DNA of 64,000 bases from positions 1-64,000 of the forward strand of contig NZ_WEGJ01000029.1 of NCBI RefSeq assembly GCF_009604385.1, written 5' to 3'. Below the pieces are notes generated by a model. It ran no database searches. It saw nothing but the letters and a program-made list of their open reading frames with translations, and was not told the DNA's origin. Position 1 is the first letter of the stretch. Every line of letters starts with the position of its first letter. Below, in pieces: positions 62,101 through 64,000 of this stretch. The translations under genes and the position numbers were made by a program. This DNA comes from Streptomyces smaragdinus (GTDB taxonomy: Bacteria; Actinomycetota; Actinomycetes; Streptomycetales; Streptomycetaceae).

Positions 62101-63906
62101 GCCCCGCATCACCTGGCCGTGCTCACCCGGGTACTGGAGCGCAGCGGCCTGGAGCCGTCCGCCGGTCAGCACATCCGCGACGAGCAGGAGCGCGCCTCCC
62201 ACCTCGCCGCGGTGGAGCCGATCTGGTCGAACGTGAAGGACCAGGTGGCCGCCGAGCGTTACGGCCGCGCCCTGTACGAGGCCTTGGGCGCCGGCGAGTA
62301 CCGCCGACTCACGGCGGAGAAGGAGTACCCGACCCTGCTGCGCCTGGCCCGCGAAGTCGAGGAGCAGGGTTTCGACGCGGAGAACCTCCTCGTCCGTACC
62401 GCCCGCTCCCGCGAACTGCACACCGCCGACTCGTACAGCAAGGTGCTGCACTACCGCCTGAAGAAGGCGTACCAACTGGCCGAGCAGGACCAGATCCGCG
62501 CCGAACGCTCCGAACAGCGCGCTGCCGTACGGGCCCAGGAGCAGGCCATCACCACGGTGATCGGCCGGGTACAGCTGCCGGAAACCCTTAACCCGGTTAA
62601 GACCTCCCACTCCCCCACCGCCCCCTCGCCGACGGCCGACGGCCTGCACCCGTACGCCGGAGACCTGCTTGCCCAGGCCCTCGACATGCAGCAGCTCCCC
62701 GTCGCCCACGCCAACCAGGACGTCGAGGTCCGCCACCGGCAAGCGGCCGGGCGCGCCGAGCGGATGGAGCTCACCGACTCCTACCTGTCCCGCACGCCCG
62801 AGATCGACGGCGACCTGGGCCGGGCCATGCGCGGCTGGGCCGCGCAGATGGACGCCCGCACCGAAGTCCTGGGCGTCCGGCTGGCCGAAGAGCCTCCCGC
62901 GTGGGCGCTGGACCGCCTCGGCCCAGTCCCCCGCGACGCGATGGGCCGTGCCGACTGGGAGCAGCGCGCCGGCCGCGTCGAGCGGTACCGCGAGGCGCAC
63001 GGCTACCACCAGGATCACGACGCGATCGGCTCCGCCCCACCGCCCGGCGCCGTCGAGGCCCGTGCCGACTGGGAGCGGGCACGCCTCGCCCTGGGCGTCC
63101 CCGAGGACCAGGCCGACATCACTCGCGCCTTGGACCAGACCCTGCGCGGGAGCGTCGAGCGCTGGGACCGCGAGCAGGCATGGGCTCCCGCGTACGTCGC
63201 CGACGACCTCGAGCGAGCCGCCCTGGCCGGCCGGGACTACCGCGTGCAAGCCACGCAGCTGGACCTCAACGCCCGCGAGCTGGCAGAGCGGGAGACCGCC
63301 GACCACACCGAACGAGTCACCCGCGCCGCCGCCGCGACCCAGACCCCACGGGGTGGGACCCGTGAGGAGCAGGCCCTCGCCCAGGTGTTGTCCCTCCAGC
63401 AGGCTCCCACCCTGCAGGCCTCGATCGAGCCCAGCGCCCGGCACCGAGAAATCGAGGAACGCGCCCACGTATCCCGGGCAATCGCCGACACCATGGCCAC
63501 TCGTGAGGAGAAGCTCCGCGAGATCAACGAGGTCCGCGAGCGGTGGTGGAACGAGACACAGCAGGTCCGCGAAGAAGCCGCGCACGCCCGCCTGGAACTA
63601 CAACGCCGCAACCCGACCGACCCGGGCGAGCCCACCCGGCCCCCCACCCCGGAAGCGCGTCGGTACTCCATCGAAGCGGACATCGACCTCCACCTCGAGC
63701 GCGCCCGAGAAGCTCACCGAAGCCTCACCGAGCGGGCCCGAGCCCGGACCGAGCACCCGGCCCGCGACGAAGAGACCGACCGAGCCCGTCGAGACGACGG
63801 CTTCGCCCACCGAGCGGATCACGACGCCGACCGGCCCCACGAGTGGAATCACCCCGCAGAACCAGCCCCCACTCCCCCGGTGCTGGACCTCGAGATCGAG
63901 ATGTAG
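59179..63906 (+). CDS. MobF-type conjugative relaxase-helicase (TraA/TrwC-like)
   Basis: 1,575 residues from the ATG at 59179. N-terminal relaxase (TrwC) domain: YYDLTFSAPKSWSVYHASL, RQHTSRNDDPQLHVHVPINR with the HxHxP metal-binding motif near residue 260, and LFKHKQAAGHLAERVA. From about residue 600 a RecD/TraI-like helicase: Walker A APAGAGKSYTVSALTEVW, Walker B LVIVDEASMATTRQHLD, GDPAQLGSPGAGG, and YASTVHASEGRTVG with LYVSLSRGTARNEAY. The C-terminal 450 residues are acidic/basic helices and disordered. It nicks the origin of transfer and unwinds the transferred strand. A MobF relaxase implies single-stranded DNA conjugation through the secretion genes at 26-34 kb. Confidence 0.94.
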   Translation: MLSLSAGSDPTYLTKAVGQGAEHYYLRSIDQAGEPPGIWIGRGCAELGLEPGAEIDADVFTDLFTDFTDPRRRDAMTAALAAIPHDPHSPAYDAEAKRIRKEARLGNAPKSFERTFDKRFAAAVDKAREQVGGELAPEQLKQIELQVRKDLPGSTRYYDLTFSAPKSWSVYHASLQVKAAEAREAGDPEGADHYARQADQVWDCWMEGVRAGVEYLEDQAGYARAGHHGERVNGQTTGRYVKAEGFTGAAFRQHTSRNDDPQLHVHVPINRQVKTTDLDPVTRERTTVWRAVDSRGLFKHKQAAGHLAERVATEALEHRMAVRVEMRPDGKVREIVGIAPEMRAQFSTRRHGIVHGVEQLAQAYEARHGHRPGPYALARMSEFVTLEQRQAKRHDAVPREQLLERWERAGKAALCESLATVPEQVAATSAERAYHQPYDGFDPRRVQARAIARVQEAKATWTRPDLLVALDKELPDTLGGLDRHQTRALLDRLADEALSPGTGHRVVSTAPPRAVEIPVELQRADGSFVYEPPPQTTTRYVTEEHLEAEERLREFAGRRGAPTVPYGLVEEVVERRGLEGEQAAFLRQAAISGRMVDFLVAPAGAGKSYTVSALTEVWEANGGRVIGLAGSQRAADVLKEEGISNVANIDMLVHTNRALADGAQLADADLYRIRPGQLVIVDEASMATTRQHLDNVRALCDRAGAKLLLSGDPAQLGSPGAGGMFADLVRSMPGVHVFDEVRRFRDVDPGTGEQTVRRWEAEASLKLRAGDADALAAYQTNGRLRGGSAEEMKARAYQGWLTDHLEGRNPLLIVGDNETAAELSARARADLVRAGRVGEEGVELHTGRDYGVETRAGCGDIIQMRRNDRSILGDGGTYAVNRLTATVTSVGPYGSLAVRLDDGADLHLPASYVRAHVELAYASTVHASEGRTVGCGHSLIGPSSTREELYVSLSRGTARNEAYVMTDGAPHAAEAPHHLAVLTRVLERSGLEPSAGQHIRDEQERASHLAAVEPIWSNVKDQVAAERYGRALYEALGAGEYRRLTAEKEYPTLLRLAREVEEQGFDAENLLVRTARSRELHTADSYSKVLHYRLKKAYQLAEQDQIRAERSEQRAAVRAQEQAITTVIGRVQLPETLNPVKTSHSPTAPSPTADGLHPYAGDLLAQALDMQQLPVAHANQDVEVRHRQAAGRAERMELTDSYLSRTPEIDGDLGRAMRGWAAQMDARTEVLGVRLAEEPPAWALDRLGPVPRDAMGRADWEQRAGRVERYREAHGYHQDHDAIGSAPPPGAVEARADWERARLALGVPEDQADITRALDQTLRGSVERWDREQAWAPAYVADDLERAALAGRDYRVQATQLDLNARELAERETADHTERVTRAAAATQTPRGGTREEQALAQVLSLQQAPTLQASIEPSARHREIEERAHVSRAIADTMATREEKLREINEVRERWWNETQQVREEAAHARLELQRRNPTDPGEPTRPPTPEARRYSIEADIDLHLERAREAHRSLTERARARTEHPARDEETDRARRDDGFAHRADHDADRPHEWNHPAEPAPTPPVLDLEIEM

Positions 63907-63916
63907 GGAGGACGAC

Positions 63917-64000
63917 GTGCTACCCGAGGAGAGTCACCCACATTTGGGTGAGCCGATGATCGGCAAGCGCCACCTGGCCGAGATCACCGAGATCCGCGAC
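63917..64000 (+). CDS. Start of a gene downstream of the relaxase (partial)
   Basis: GTG at 63917 with AGGGAGGA 6 bases upstream; 28 codons visible (MLPEESHPHLGEPMIGKRHL then AEITEIRD), running off the window. Too short to identify. Ten bases after the relaxase stop, so probably the same operon. Confidence 0.6.
   Translation, partial: MLPEESHPHLGEPMIGKRHLAEITEIRD

Overview
This is a high-GC actinobacterial sequence, almost certainly from Streptomyces or a close relative. Third codon positions are strongly G/C, GTG/TTG starts are common, and it has several Streptomyces-type XRE regulators with TPR-like tails, a SCO6880-family gene and a type I-E CRISPR repeat of actinobacterial type. The gene set (a primase-polymerase-like replication protein, a ParB-like protein, a type IV secretion operon, a very large MobF relaxase, and many broken mobile elements) fits a large conjugative plasmid or a plasmid-derived chromosome-arm segment. 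No rRNA or tRNA gene was seen.

Layout. 0-4 kb: the 5' part of a leftward CHAT-protease/NTPase/TPR gene whose TPR tail is a near-perfect 123-bp tandem repeat. 4.3-7 kb: a small gene and a primase-polymerase-like replication protein. 7.2-9.9 kb: an HTH-nucleotidyl-cyclase-like gene divergent from a tiny membrane protein, then mobile-element debris and a second small membrane protein. 10-13 kb: two hypothetical genes among remnants of phage, Tn3 and integrase genes. 13.4-17.8 kb: a rightward plasmid-maintenance operon (DUF6573, ParB-like and small genes). A repeated intergenic hairpin element precedes each of its internal genes. 18-25.8 kb: an HTH protein, an IS21-family element with a SnoaL-like passenger that disrupts a DUF6415-type gene, an XRE regulator divergent from a flavoprotein, and a secreted protein. 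26-34 kb: a leftward type IV secretion operon (VirB4-like, SCO6880, VirB6-like, VirB8-like, small membrane protein, ParA-like) divergent from a lytic transglycosylase-NlpC/P60 gene that appears to start with CTG. 34-37.4 kb: hypothetical genes, a GNAT gene and a HAD gene split by a 290-bp MITE-like insertion.

37.7-45.7 kb: XRE regulators and a small radical-SAM RiPP-like cluster (radical SAM enzyme, overlapping 70-residue precursor with a Cys-Ser-Cys C-terminus, phosphotransferase-fold kinase), then a second regulator/hypothetical/methyltransferase group.

45.6-59 kb: a complete type I-E CRISPR-Cas locus (cas3, cse1, cse2, cas7, cas5, cas6, cas1, cas2). It is bracketed by two arrays with the same repeat in opposite orientation, both read away from the cas genes. 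The two arrays share a leader motif; the array 2 copy includes the cas2 stop codon. A degenerate repeat-spacer-repeat unit lies between cas3 and cse1. The relaxase follows array 2, so the immune locus sits next to the conjugation machinery.
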